In this document: positions 34,210 to 47,264 of the stretch, piece by piece
How the letters are laid out: every line of letters starts with the position of its first letter
Position numbering within the stretch: the stretch's first letter is position 1
The notes under the pieces: model-generated
The model's input: the letters and a program-made list of their open reading frames with translations, nothing else
Database searches by the model: none
Told to the model about the DNA's origin: nothing
Position numbers and translations under genes: made by a program
NCBI RefSeq assembly: GCF_019097595.1
Contig: NC_080718.1
Span: 27,172,657 to 27,236,656, forward strand
DNA from: Hemibagrus wyckioides
Lineage: Eukaryota; Chordata; Actinopteri; Siluriformes; Bagridae
Direction of reading: 5' to 3'
DNA: 64,000 nt

Positions 34210-37200
34210 TTACAAATTTAAAATAATCATCATAAACATTACATATAGCATCACACACCAGACATCACAAAAACCCAACACATTATTCGTCAACCTGTAA
34301 AAGACAAATTCAATCTTTAGCCTCGCTGCTACTAGTCGCTTTAATATCACTTCAGAGTCTAAAGTGGCGAGCTGCAGCCCTTTATTTTTCTGTGTTTTCC
34401 ACAGCGCCAGTTTAGCTCTTCCAATCAGACATTTTTCTTCTACTCTTACTGCTGGAGAGATCCTTATTTCAGGGAACTCCTTCTTGCTCTCTGTTTCTTC
34501 CAGATTGTTGTGTCTCCTGAAGGTCCTGTGGCCACTTGGTAGTGCACTGTATATTTCCTCCTTCAACTTTGACACCAGACGAGAAGATCTCAAACCCGTT
34601 AGCTCTTTGAGTTTGTCGGTCATTTTCCACCCTTCCTCTTGTAATAACTGACCCAGCTTAACAATTCTGTTCCTCAGCAGGCATTGTCGTATACTCACCA
34701 CGGACAGCAATCTTGTTGGAATTAGTTGGTTGAAGAACAGTGGTTCCTCAGGGGTCCATTGTTCTGGACAGTTCACCTCCCGCTCTGTTCTTACCACAAT
34801 CTTCTACGTTTGCAGCATGGATCTGTAGAAGGGAGTGAGCCCTGATAAGCACACATCCTGGAGGTTCATTAGGAACATGTGTGTGTCGAGTCCCAAGTCT
34901 CCCACTCGCTTCAGGATCACACTAGCAGTTTTTTTCCCAGAGCACATCCTCGTTATATAGGAGTCTCGGGCAGCTTGTACCCTGAAAGCGCGGATTCGAG
35001 TTCGGACGTCCACCAGCCCTTGACCGCCCTCATGCACTGGGAGGTATAATACTGGGGCACGGATCCAGTGTTGCCCGTTCCTGAAGAAGTTGACCATCAA
35101 CCTTTGTATGTCAGCAAGCAAATCTTCTGGTGGTTCTATGACTGTAGTTTTGTGCCACAAAGTGGAGGCAGCCAGATTGTTTGCTACCAGTACTCTTCCT
35201 CTGTAGGATAGCTGGGGCAATAACCATTTCCACTTAGACCGTCAGCTCGACACCTTTTCCAACAGCCCTTCCCAGTTTTTCTTCTGAAACTATTCATTTC
35301 CTAAGAAGACCCCTAGAATTTTTAGCCCATCTCTTTTCCACTGTAGTCCTCCTGGGAGTTGTGGAGCTGCAGTTTGCTGCCAGTTTCCAATGATGTATCC
35401 CTCACTTTTAGTCCAGTTTACCCTGACAGAGGAGGCCTTTTCATACACTCCGATAACTTGTGTTAAAATAGTAACGTCTTCTTGACCTGTGATGAAAACT
35501 GTGATGACGTCTGCGTATGCTAATAAAAACACTTTACAAGGGCCATTTACACTGGGGACTGACATACCCATTAACTTTTTCCTTAGTTTGCATAGCAGTG
35601 GTTCAATGATTAAACTGTAAAAGTGTCCAGAAAGTGCCTGCCTTATGCCTCTTGACACAGGTATTGGAGCACTTAATCCACCTCCTGCTTTAACCATTAC
35701 ATACACGCTGGAGTACAATAACCATATGTATGAAATAAAAACATTGTTTTTATATCGTCTTCTGTTGTATTCCCTTTTTTTCAAGGTTGAAGAAGTAGGC
35801 ACTGGGAGCATCCATGTCTTTGATGGAACAGTATCTTGTTCTTATCAGTGCTCCTTTAGCTTGTTCTTGTAAGAGAGAGCTCAGTTCTCATCTTTTCTTA
35901 TTTAGTTCATCATGTTGCACAGGTTCGTTGTTATTTACAATTTTGCTTTCCAGAAGGTCAATGTCTCTTTGTGACTTTGTAACAGTTGTTTTCACTGCAG
36001 CAGATGAGTGATATGTATAATTCTGGAAAAGCATTTTAATATTGACTTTTCCCACATCCCACCACTGGCTAAGATTATCAAATGTACACTTTGTCAGTCT
36101 TCAACTATTCCAAAACACTTTAAAATTTTCACAAAAGAAAACATTGTGTAATAACTTAACACTGAATATCCAGTAATAGTTGGATTTTGAGGTTTTCTTT
36201 GTATTAACATCTAAAATGACAATATGATTGTCTGAAAAACCACTAGGTGCAATAAACGTGTTTATCACCCTGCTGTTCCGTGTCTTTTCCAAACAAAATC
36301 TTGCACCACTGACTCTATTGTCAACCACTTTTAGCCATGTGTATTGCTTTACTTTTATATTTCTTGTTCTTCAAACATCTATTAGGTGAAAATCATTAAG
36401 AACATTCATCAAAGCTACACTTGACTGATGATGGGGTTCCTCCCCATTTCTATCTACAGTAAAATCACTTGTACAGTTCCAGTCTCCACTGAGTATGAGA
36501 CACATTCTCATCATATTTCTCAATAACACTCTTTAGTTTCATGAAGAAAATCAGCCGTTCTGAACCGTTAGACATTAACAAATACAAATATTGTACCTTT
36601 GTGCTCTGTTTGTGCTACTAACCATCTTTCTTTAACAATTTCGTCTATCTTTATAAGAAGTGTTACTATCAAATTTTTCAGAGAATAAAATGGCTACCCC
36701 TGCACTGTTTCTTGACCCTTGACTCATTGCAATATTCCCTTTCCACCACATTCCCCATGCAACTTCATTATCATTATCCCTGTGTGTTTCCTGTAGAAAA
36801 GTAACATTAACCTTCTTAATTCTTAAAAGTTCTGTAATCATTACTAATTTATTCCTGTCCCTCCCACCATTAATATTTAATGATGCTACTCTCATAATAT
36901 CCATATAAAGATGTAAAAGAAGGATAGAAGCAGAAAAGAGACAGGAAAGTTGGAGAAACACCACCTGTGATTTGGTCACTTATCTATTTTGATGAAGCCG
37001 ATGCTTTACTTTTCCATAATTTTGTTATAATCTTTTTCAACCGGAATCTTTTCTTTTTGTCTAGAACATCATAGGTAGCTGTTTTTGCAACAGTAACACA
37101 GAGGCTATGAATTTATCCACATCTGGGAAGAAATCTTCATCAATAGATTTGTCAAAGGTTATGTCGAGGAATTCATTAATTTTGTCAGGGGTGTATGTGT

Positions 37201-37660
37201 CCTCCATCACCTGTGAGCCAACATCAGATATCTCAGACAGTGTGTCTTCCTCTCTCGTCTCTCATCTCTTATCACAAGATTCCTCATCCTCTGACCTGTC
37301 GTTTTTATCACCTTCATTTACCTCTGCATCATCATTATTGGCTGGTTCTATTGTTTCATTCACGGTATTTTCAGTTTGGTTATTCACTTCAGTCCCTTCC
37401 TCGTTTTTCTCAGAGCTCTGAGCACTGTCGTGTTCTGACTCCACAGTTTGCACGTTTTCTGACTCGTTTTTTTCACCCTCAGTACTCTGTGGCGCTGCCT
37501 TCTCATTGGCCTGAGTTTTGTGTGGACATGCTAATCTCTTATGACCCACATCTCCACACTCAATGGCACAATAATCAAGTCTCCACTTACCACAATTCCA
37601 TTTTTCATTAGCAGATTCACGCCATTCCAATCCCACTCCAGTTCTCACCACACACTCCAA
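34210..37660 (-). mobile_element. Decayed Tx1/L1-clade LINE, ORF1 to ORF2
   Basis: Read on the minus strand the pieces are in LINE order. A fragment at 37660-37262 has a zinc-knuckle-like CAIECGDVGHKRLACP and an acidic Glu/Asn/Ser-rich tail, like ORF1 of Tx1 elements. 36979-36632 has VASLNINGGRDRNKL and FLQETH, the start of an AP-endonuclease domain, with more of it to about 36101. 35811-35290 has a reverse transcriptase palm with AYADV where YADD would stand. 35220-34210 has the LINE C terminus (GGQGLVDVRTRIRAFRVQA). Frameshifts and stops separate the pieces, and the catalytic second Asp is changed, so the element is inactive. Confidence 0.8.
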
Positions 37661-37816
37661 CTACACACCTCCACCTCCACCACTGTCACTACAAATTAAC
37701 ACTACAGTTTTTTGGGGTTTTTTTTTTAAATATTTTTTAATTTTTAATTTTTTGTATTTATTTATTTTTTACTTTTGAAAAGCATTCTCACACACACCCA
37801 AATGCTCCCAGCATGC

Positions 37817-37861
<45 letters not shown>

Positions 37862-37877
37862 GACAGAGAAAGAGAGG

Positions 37878-37915
<38 letters not shown>

Positions 37916-37955
37916 TGAGACAGAGGGAGAGAGGGGGGGGGAGGTGAGACAGGGG

Positions 37956-37999
<44 letters not shown>

Positions 38000-38017
38000 G
38001 ACAGAGAAAGAGAGGGG

Positions 38018-38061
<44 letters not shown>

Positions 38062-38118
38062 TGAGACAGAGGGAGAGAGTGAGAGAGAGAGAGAGAGAGG
38101 GGGAGGTGAGACAGAGGG
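37817..38118. repeat. GA-rich polypurine tract
   Basis: About 300 bases of (GA)n interrupted by GGGGGTGAG and GGAGGTGAGACAGAGGG motifs in two or three higher-order copies. It ends about 110 bases before the start codon of the gene at 38227. Open frames across it are repeat artefacts. Confidence 0.95.
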
Positions 38119-38226
38119 AGGCTAAACAGAACATTTTCACCGTAGACTCTGCTGCATGTTTATACATTTCAGTTTGATCTTCAGTGGACAAAACTTTATT
38201 TCAGATTCAGTTGTAAGTGTGAGATC

Positions 38227-40175
38227 ATGAGGAGAGTGGATCACCTTTCACTTCATCTTGGATTTCTTCTGGCGGTCACAGGTGAGAAACTTCCATAATC
38301 AACAAGCAGTTGGTGTGATGCGGTCAGACATGAGGGGGATTCACTCTTATCACAGCAAAGGTCAATATTGTCCGACAGCAACACGTCGAGTAGCGTTTTA
38401 TTCCTGAATTTGTGATTGAGAAATTAACGCAAAACCCTGCAAACTCTGTGATATTCGGAACAGCTTGCAACTTTTACATGGGCGTCTTCACTGCAAGGAG
38501 TTTAAAAGAAAGATCTTGTGCTTGCAGTTTCACCAATTCAGGTTTTTAAGCAAAAACAAAAAAACTGTTGTGGAGGGAGTGAATATATCAGCTCTGAACA
38601 GCCGGCTCTGTTTTCACTCTTTTGATGATTATAAGAAGAAAAACAACCCTATATGCCTGTTATATAGAAACCTCAGTGTAAATCCCTCTGTCCTGAAGTC
38701 TGGAAGCTCTGACACTAAAAACTGCTTTCATAAACGTTAAATAATCATCTTCTTACAAAGATCAGAATGTTTAATTGTTAGGCGTATGTTAAAATTCGAA
38801 AGTTATAACTCCAATCTAAATTTCTGGACGTTTATAAAAATACAGAATCTCCACAAGACCCAGAAATATTCAATATTTAGCATGGCATTTACATTATCCG
38901 ATACATTCATAGCATAACAATACATTCGCACTTACAGTTATTCTACATTGTGAGAGCCGTCGACATGAGGAACATCTGCGGTCCGAGACGGAGACATCAA
39001 CGCTGTCTGAACTCGGAAACAATACACATCCGAGCGACCATCACCATCGGGTACGGTTTACAGTGAATATTTTGTAAATGCGACAGAACAGATGCACTGA
39101 TCAGCCATAACATTATGACTACTGAGAGGTGAAGTGAATAAGACTGATCTCCTCATCATGGCACCTGTTAGTGGGTGGGATATATTAGGCAGCAAGTCAA
39201 CATTTTGTCCTCAAAGTTGATGTTAGAAGCAGGAAAAATGGACAAGTGTAAAGATTTGAGCGAGTTTGGGCATAAGGGCCAAATTGTGATGGCTAGACCA
39301 CTGGATCAGAGCATCTCCAAAACTGCAGCTCTTGTGGGGTGTTCCCGGTCTGCAGTGGTCAGTATCTATCAAAAGTGGTCCAAGGAAGGAACAGTGGTGA
39401 ACCGGTGACAGGGTCATTGACAGCCAAGGCTCATTGATGCACGTGGGGAGAGAAGGCTGGCCCGTGTGATCTGATCCAACAGATGAGCTACTGTTGCTCA
39501 AAATGCTGAAGAAGTTAATGCTGGTTCTGATAGAAAGGGGTCAGAATACACAGTGCAGGACGGGTCAGGGCTGTTCTGGCAGCAAAAGGGGAACCAGCAC
39601 AATATTAGGCGGGTGGTCATAATGTTATGCCTGATTGGTGTAATTTACTATATTAAGGAATGAATGCTGCTCTGTTTAGATTGAAACGATTTTCAGAAAA
39701 GCAGTGTGTGATTAGTGTTGAGGTCTGGAGTGTTTATGTGATATGGATATGATATTTTGTCATTTGATATTTTGACTTTTTTTTGCGCTTTTCTTTCACA
39801 GGACGGAGCAAAAAAAAAAATTGGATCCTGTTTTGTGTGCAAGACCATTGTTCAGGGGCTGATGAACTATGTAGGCGGACGATATGATAGGGTACATAAA
39901 ATGAATTTCTGTTCATTTCTAATTCATTTCTAATTCATGGTTTATCTCAAAACATCAGTCTTCTTATGATTGGAAAACACGCTAGTGCTAAATATAAAGT
40001 CTTAACGGTGTGTCTTTATTTTTTTTTCCAGAGAACAGCTGCCCTGTGTCACATGTTTTTACCCAACCTTCGGAGAAAATGCCAAAGCAAATTTTATGAA
40101 CTCAGACCCATACTAATGCGAAAACTTTTCCCCGGTGGCAAAATGGGGGTGTGTAAGAAGAACAAAGCTTGCTGA
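38227..40175 (+). CDS. NK-lysin-like saposin-fold peptide, gene D
   Basis: Exons 38227-38281, 38938-39050, 39802-39891 and 40032-40175 (TGA) encode 133 residues. Phases 1, 0, 0 match genes A-C. The signal peptide is [15 protein letters not shown]. The propeptide is long and His/Glu-rich, ending PSDHHHR. The domain has SCFVC, then ALC, RKC ten residues later, a KLFPGG segment, GVC and KAC with five residues between the last two cysteines. It is basic throughout and fits the NK-lysin/granulysin fold, but is only distantly similar to A-C. A Tc1 remnant sits in intron 2. AATAAA at 40182 follows the stop closely. The start is the first ATG before a hydrophobic run. The GA tract upstream may be promoter-proximal. 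Confidence 0.8.
39095..39640 (+). mobile_element. Tc1/mariner remnant in intron 2 of gene D
   Basis: The ends CACTGATCAGCCATAACATT and AATGTTATGCCTGATTGGTG are inverted. Inside is a readable helix-turn-helix from the transposase N terminus ([20 protein letters not shown] and QKWSKEGT). It is about 550 bases long, lacks the DDE domain and is nonautonomous. Confidence 0.8.
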
Positions 40176-40360
40176 TGAAATAATAAAAGAATGAGCCGTG
40201 TGTAAATGCATGTGTGTATTGTACATCTGGGTCCAGTTTCATTTCTTTAGATCATTTTCTTGTACCTTTGACAAATACAGATTAATACTGCAGAATTGTC
40301 TCGAATATAGGATGTGCCTCAAATCCAAAAGTATTGGCACCCTTCATAACGGTCATAATT

Positions 40361-40610
40361 GGGGTGGTGGTGGCTCAAGTGGTTAAGGCTCTGGGTCATT
40401 GACTGTAAAATCAGGGTTCAAGCCCCAGCACCACTAAGCTGCCACCGTTGGGCCCTTGAGCAAGGCCCCCAACCCACCCTGCTCCAGGGGCACTGCATCA
40501 TGGCTGACCCTGCACTCTGACCCCAACCCACAAGGATGGGATATACAAAGAAAGAATTGCACTGTGCAGAAATGTATATGTGACAAATAAAGACAACGAT
40601 GATGAAATGA
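40361..40610 (+). mobile_element. tRNA-derived SINE with L2-like tail
   Basis: The head has an A-box-like TGGCTCAAGTGG and a B-box-like GGTTCAAGCCCC. The body contains GGCCCTTGAGCAAGGCCC. The 3' end reads TATATGTGACAAATAAAGAC, resembling the tail of L2 LINEs, which probably moved it. Confidence 0.75.
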
Positions 40611-41121
40611 ACTAACCCATTAAAACTTCCTACAAAACATTTTCGTAAAATTAATCTTATTTTTCTAGGGTAGGTCTAAAAAAAATAATAATACGTTCTT
40701 ATATAAAAAACAAAAGTTATATTATTTTTATTTACTATAGTCAAAAATATAATTAAATGTTTTACCGTTAATTTCTACAGAGGGAAATACTTTTCAACCA
40801 CATGTTTTGCATTAAACAATAAAACAATGCCAAAAACATGGTGTGTGTGGTGTGTCAGACTGGACATCCCCATCTCACACCCGGAAGAAGACTAAACATC
40901 ACCATCAGCAGATTATTTCAAGCCTGACGAGGTGTTCAGCGTCTCTTTTGTTTAGTCTACTTGGCGGCTTTTCTGAACAACCACAACAGAAAAGAAGAAT
41001 CGAGGAACCATTTAGTCAGAAAAGCTGTAAAAAAAAAAATTTAAGGTTTAAAGTTAAATTTAAAGTTTATTCTTTAACTGCAGGATATATTCTTACATCG
41101 GGTTAGAAATCGACGGGAGAA
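40611..41121. other. Upstream region of gene E
   Basis: AT-rich sequence, then about 200 bases of more balanced sequence (CACCCGGAAGAAGAC, TTGGCGGCTTTTCTGAAC) just before the start codon. It may hold the promoter and 5' UTR. I saw no TATA box like that of genes A-C. Confidence 0.35.
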
Positions 41122-43605
41122 ATGCGGACGTTGTTTCACGTTGTGTTGCTTTTGGTCTTCTCAGGTCAGAAACCTTCGTTATTTCCATGTTACATTTCCA
41201 TTGCGCTCACTTTACAGTGGTATTGAATGCCTTACATACTATATCTAGGAAGTGATGGATTAATTGATTTTAAGCTGGAGAAAGTAAAAATGACAGAAAT
41301 GATAAATTTAGTACAGTTCACCATGTACTGTCAAATAAATTAAGAGGAAAAAAAAATCCCAAAGTTTAACCAAAAATATGACCATAATATTTAAAAATTT
41401 TTATTTGTTGGTATAGCTACTTGTGTATAGTTTTTTTTTTTTATTTTGTGTGTATTTTTAAATTAATTTTAATTTAATATAATATAATCCTGCACTTTCT
41501 AATGAATTTGCAATGTTTTACCATTCGATTAAACATTTCTTCATCAACATTCACCTCTTCCACTTCTGTTCTTTTTACTCTTATTGTATTTTGTTGAATC
41601 TACGTCACATCTGTCCCTTCCTTCACTTTAAAAAATAAATAAATAAATCTATAGTTTAATCCCTCCTTTTATTTTATTTAATTGGTCAGTTTTCTCAGGT
41701 GTATGTATTTTTTTTCTTTTCTTTTTTTTCCCTTCTTTCTTGGACCCAGACTTCCAGCTCCAGTTGTTTTTTTTTTGTTTTTTTTTTGTTTTTTTTCTTA
41801 ATCGATTTATTTATTTTTTCTCTTTTCTTTCTTTTTCTTTATTATTCGTGGCGTTCAGCCTGTGTTAAACATGTAAAGGCTGGCTTGGAGTTGGGGTTGG
41901 GTGGGGTGTGGTGGGGGGTACAGGGGTGTGTGTGTAAGGGGTTTATAAATCCAGATTAAGGCACACTACATGTTTACCTTGTATATTATGTCTCTGTTTA
42001 AAAATCAATAAAAAATATTGTTGAAACTAAACGTTGCCTAGAAATAAACCTTAATTGACCCCGGGAAATCGTTTCGAACAGGAATATTACGGGGTGAGGT
42101 TTTTCCCCAAAATCCTCAAACACAGGACGAGGCAGAAAGAAGAATGCTCTTTAAGGGTTTCTCTGTGGAGCCTAGACACGGAAAAGGCAATCAGACCGAG
42201 GTATGTGTGACTCTTTAATTAAGGTGATTATCATAGCTGCGTTTTTCAGTTTCTAAAAACAAAAATACCCAAAAAAATTCTATTATTTCAATTATTTGCT
42301 TGCTTTCTGATCTTGTTTTAAAAATGGTTTGAAAACTAATTTTAACAGCCTTAAGCATCCTATTGTGTTGTTGTTTTTTAGGATGCACGATTTGTTAAGT
42401 GTTTAATATGCAAGAGAATTTTAAAGTCGGCTATAAAAAGAGTGGAAAGGAAACTTGGGAAGGTAAAAACATTCACTTTATTCCTTACTTTGTTTTCTTT
42501 CTTTAATTGACCTCTGTTACTGTTCCTCCAAAGTGTCTAAAGGGTTGTAGAAGTTCCCCCTGTTTTCCCCTTTAAAGTAAATTATTTTTATCAATCCACA
42601 AACTTTTTTTTGTACCTTTATTGTTTTATTTTTTTGTTTTGTTTTGTTTTTTTACCTAAAATTTTAGTATTAGTCTATTCTGAAAGATCAGGTCACTGCC
42701 TCACACATCACATCTCTCATATAGCATATGGAGCTTTCATAAGATTGACCTATGACCTGTAACACTTTATTTAACATAGCACCAACAAAGGAACAAAACA
42801 AATGAGAATAAAGCATATTATGATGACAACAGCCACACCAAGACAAATGAACACATTTGAGTAAAACCCGAAGAATAGATAAATGTATGGCTTTTAATCT
42901 GCACTTCGTGAAATAAGTGCTTCTGCTCAGTTTTGTTTTTGTTTTGTTTTTTTACATTTTTTGCAATACACAATTTACATCATAATGGTTCATTTTGTTT
43001 GAACTCAATGTAAAAACTATAGAGACAAAATCCAGTGATTTAGATCATAAACTCATTTTAAATAAAGAACTTATTTAGTCGATTTGTTGATACTGAGTAT
43101 CAGTGGAAGTAGAAGTACAGTAGAACTTTCAGGAAACGTTCAGAAAAGTGTATTTATCTATAGAGTAAAGGTGTAAGAGCTGGTGAAAGTGCAGCTTTTA
43201 TTTTTAGGGGTTAGTTAAATGTTCTTGGAGGAACTGTGTTTTTTAGTAGATAGAAACTTGTAGATTTTGGTGTCTGTATTGAGGTTGGAAGTTCCGCCGC
43301 TTTATTTCTTAATATACTACTGATCCGTGAATGTATGTGTATGTTTTATTATGTGTTTGTTGCCATGAACAACTGACCAAATATAAAATAACATCCCTTA
43401 TTTCATTTCATGACAAATCTTTCATTTTATTTTTATTTGCTTTCTCTTTTTCCCTTGTCAGCTTAGACACAAAGTTTGTTTAAGTTTTCTACCAAAATTC
43501 CGACCTACCTGCAACAGTAAAGGCAATATGCTTCAAGGATTTCTAATTAAAGCGATCTTCCCCGGGCGTGAAGGAGGCACATGCTGGAGGATGGGAATTT
43601 GTTAG
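41122..43605 (+). CDS. NK-lysin-like saposin-fold peptide, gene E
   Basis: Exons 41122-41164, 42082-42200, 42382-42462 and 43462-43605 (TAG) give 128 residues in phases 1, 0, 0. The signal peptide is LFHVVLLLVFSG. The propeptide runs through PQNPQTQDEAERRM. The saposin part has KCLIC, KVC, a cysteine ten residues on (RPTC), an AIFPGREGG loop, GTC and GIC. The helices are rich in Lys and Arg (KRILKSAIKRVERK). The exon 1 donor is the weak GTCAGA, the only soft spot in the model. A short L1-type 3' end lies at the end of intron 1. No close match to the other members beyond the cysteine frame and the IFP motif. Confidence 0.78.
41850..42026 (+). mobile_element. L1-type LINE 3' end in intron 1 of gene E
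   Basis: The G-rich GGTTGGGTGGGGTGTGGTGG, then TCTGTTTAAAAATCAATAAA and an ATATTGTTG end, resembles the 3' ends of the L1 copies near 22920-23030. The preceding 41700-41830 is T-rich. No coding sequence is present. Confidence 0.45.
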
Positions 43606-44432
43606 TGGGACACCCCTCAAGCTTACACAAACTTTATAGGAAATCAAACAACGTGTGAGTGATTTCCTATGAAGAACTAAAGAGCTACTATTAAATCTAC
43701 GAAGAAAATACAGCAGCTAACTCATGACAATGAGTATGGAACAACCTTCCATAAAATCACTTTTACAAATAATACTTAAAATCTCATCTTAAGATTGTAG
43801 CTTAATTTGTGTTTTCATTTTACAAGTGTTTCTTCTGTTTGTATCTTACCTTTATGTTTGTTATATATTTTTTACCTGTTAAATGTTTTTAATGTTAATT
43901 TATTTTCATTTCATGTATTTTTTTTTCTTTTTTAAAAATATATAAATGAACCTAAGATTTAAAATATATTTTTATCAAAACTAAAATGTCACTTTTCTTT
44001 TTAATTGATTCCTAATGTATTTGCGAATTTCTTTTAAATATTATATCAATATTATATATTAGAATTAAATTAAAAAAAAACACACACACATTGAAACCCT
44101 GAAATGTTTACTTGTGGAAAGTAAAAAAAAAAAATCATAATAAAGTTTCAAGAATTTATCATCACTTTAGTGTAGTTTTTTTGTGAGCTGTACAACTATC
44201 AACTAAATATTTTAGTTTTAAAAATGAATTCAACATACATGGGCCGAGACGGAATGCTTTTCAGATATTGTTTATACACGTACATATATTCATTAAAAAA
44301 AAAATCACTCAAATCATACATCCTTAAGTGTGACATTCAACAAATTTCAATTTCAGATAAAATGAACCAAAAATTCTAAATAATAAGAATCAGATTTAAT
44401 TTCATTTCAAAAATCAATGATATCTTGGCATA
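43606..44432. other. 3' flank of gene E
   Basis: AT-rich 3' UTR and spacer. AATAAA occurs at about 44138. Nothing else is recognised. Confidence 0.4.
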
Positions 44433-44979
44433 CACTATACTGCCAAAAGTATTGGGACACCTCTCCAAATCATTGAATTCAGGTGTTGTTTTTCAGGGGT
44501 TGGGCTCGAACCCTTAGTTCCAGTGAAAGGAACTCTTAATGCTTCAGCTTCATACCAAGACATTTTGGACAATTTCATGCTCAAACTTTGTGGGAACAGT
44601 TTGGGGATGACCCCTTCCTGTTCCAACATGACTGCACACCAGTGACCAAAGCAAGGTCCATAAAGACATGGATGAGTGAGTTTGGTGTGGAGGAACTTGA
44701 CTGGCCTGTACAGAGTCCTGACCTCAACCCCATAGAACACCTTTGGGATGAATTAGAGCAGAGACAGTGAGCCAGACCTTCTCGTCCAACATCAGTGCCT
44801 GACCTCACAAATGTGCTTCTAGAAGAACGGTCAAAAATTCCCATAAACACACTCCTAATCCTTGTGGAAAGCCTTCCCAGAAGAGTTGAAGCTGTTATAG
44901 CTACAAAGGGCGGGACAACTCCATATTACATTCATGTGCATGTAAAGGCAGACGTCCCAAAACTTTTGGCAATATAGTG
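44433..44979 (+). mobile_element. Tc1-like transposon remnant
   Basis: The ends CACTATACTGCCAAAAGTAT and CAAAACTTTTGGCAATATAG are inverted and flanked by TA. The interior keeps the C-terminal part of a Tc1 transposase: FQHDCTPVTKARSIKTW then VQSPDLNPIEHLWDELE, including the last acidic residue region. The N-terminal half is missing. It lies between genes E and F. Confidence 0.85.
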
Positions 44980-45139
44980 TATATACCCAGATTTATTATT
45001 TAAACCTTTAAAATTATTTTTTTCTGCACAAATGTTTAGAATAGGTTTAGCTTAGCTTTTCATGAATCCTTCTTATTCTAATCTGCTTAATTTTATTCTT
45101 GGTTTTAGTTTTCATGTTTATATTTTATTCTTATTTTAT

Positions 45140-45151
45140 TTTTAAGCTGAA

Positions 45152-45211
<60 letters not shown>

Positions 45212-45248
45212 TTTTTAGTAATTTTTCACTGCCTGTTTAAAAAGCTAT

Positions 45249-45290
<42 letters not shown>

Positions 45291-45292
45291 TA
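45140..45292. repeat. ATT / AAT microsatellites
   Basis: A long (ATT)n run at about 45151-45210, then (AAT)n and (ATT)n in inverted order at 45250-45290. Confidence 0.9.
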
Positions 45293-45561
45293 TAGTTGAT
45301 GAGCATGTCACTTGCAGACTTGAAAATAAAAGTGTCAGTAAAATGTTGACTAAAAATGCTGACAGGTTTGCAGTCTGTTTCTTCTTTTTATTTTTTGATG
45401 ACCCACTTCCACAGTGCTGTGGTATTTCTATCAGCAACTTTTAACCACAAAAAAACAATATTCCAGTTCAGAGCTGTTGCTGCTGCTGCCGTAACCTCAG
45501 GCTTTGAGAGTTCTTTTGTTTAGAATAATCTCTGTATGTTTTAGAGGACGGAGGTGGAAAC

Positions 45562-47213
45562 ATGTCGCCTCTGATTCTGCTTGGATTTCTGCTCTTCTGT
45601 TCAGGTGAGGAGATTTCAGTAGAACTGACTGCTTTACTCACAGACTTTGTGATCGTGGAAATGTTTTATTCCTCTTTATTCTGCACAGTTGTGGCTGATA
45701 CCTGGGCTGTTCCTCATGAACCGAGTCTGAAAAACAAGACAGAGGAGAAACTGTTGATGCGCAGTGACGGATCACCGCTCAAGGACGATGACAAAAATAA
45801 GGTGCGACTTTTACTGAAATTTTTTTTATATATATATACCCTAGTAACCATCTGGAATCCCATAGTTACTGCCTAGCGATGCCCTAGTAACCATCTGCAA
45901 TCCCATAGTTACTGCCTAGCGATGCCCTAGTAACCATCTGCAATCCCATAGTTACTGCCTAGCGATGCCCTAGTAACCATCTGCAATCCCATAGCTACTG
46001 CCTAGCGACATCCTAGTAACCATCTGGAATCCCATAGTTACTGTGTAGCGACACCCTAGTAACCATTTTGAATTCCATCGTTACTTCCTAGCGATATCCT
46101 AGTAACCATCTTCAATCCCATAGTTACTGCCTAGCGACATCCTAGTAACCATCTGGAATCCCATAGTTACTGTGTAGCGACACCCTAGTAACCATCTGGA
46201 ATCCCATAGTTACTGTCTGGTGACACCCTAGTAACCATCTGGAATCCCATAGTTACTGCCTGGCGACACCCTAGTAACCATCTGGAATCCCATAGTTACT
46301 GCCTAGCAACAACCTAGCAACACTTTAGCCATCACCAGGAAAACCATAGCAAGACCTGTAATACTATTGCTACACCCTAGCAACCACCTGGAAAACCATG
46401 GCAACTGCCATGAAGCACATTAGCAACCATTTGGAACACAATATCAACCACATAGCAACAGCCTAGCAACCACATGGAAAACCTTAGCATCATTCCAGCA
46501 ACACCCTATTACACACCTATAGTGATTTCATGTTTTGGGGGATTGCAAAAATAGAATAGAATGAATTGCACATGTAGAATTTTACAGTAGTTTAAATTAA
46601 AGTAATTCAAAAATTTATAAATATTCTATATGATAAGAGAATCTGGTATTTTTACCTTCCTGTAAATTTTGTTTATTTAAAGTGTTGCTTTAAAGTTGTT
46701 TACAGTTAATAAATCATTTGAATTAAAGAGTATTTTACTCTAAAACCCTAAAATTTGTACTAAATCATTTTGAAATTTTACAATGTGTCAAAAATATATA
46801 AAAAATTAATTCCATGATATCATCTTTTAATAATTCCATTGAAATTTTGTTGCTGTTTTCAGAAAGGGATGCGCTGTCTGGTTTGCAGGCATTTCATGAG
46901 GAAGACCATGCCTTCAGTCTCCAGAAATCTAAGAAAGGTAACAGCAAAAGTTTGAGATGATTTAGGACTGAAACACTCGCTGACTTCAAGGTTTATTTAC
47001 AATATTCAAGAACAACAATTTTTAATGGTTTGAACAATAATTTAGTTCCTGTTTTATATAATATTGATTATACAAATATTCTATCAATTTTTACTCACAT
47101 TTGGCAATAAACATTTTCTAGAATTCAGTAAAACCAAATGTCGAGAAATAAGATTTATTGTAATCTTATGATAGGAAATGGAACATTTTAAATTTTCATG
47201 CTAAGATGATATT

Positions 47214-47264
<51 letters not shown>

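Noticed and set aside
37769..38191. Leu/Ser-rich minus-strand frame and Glu/Arg-rich plus-strand frame
   Set aside because: Both are readings of the GA polypurine tract.
40361..40440. Possible tRNA gene
   Set aside because: A- and B-box-like sequences are present but no cloverleaf or acceptor stem is convincing, and the same head recurs in other SINEs here.
41699..41959. Phe-rich 86-codon frame that looks like a membrane protein
   Set aside because: It is T-rich simple sequence joined to an L1 3' end within intron 1 of gene E.
44588..44977. Two short frames that could be a transposase gene
   Set aside because: Only the C-terminal part of a Tc1 transposase is left, with stops between the pieces; recorded as a mobile-element remnant.
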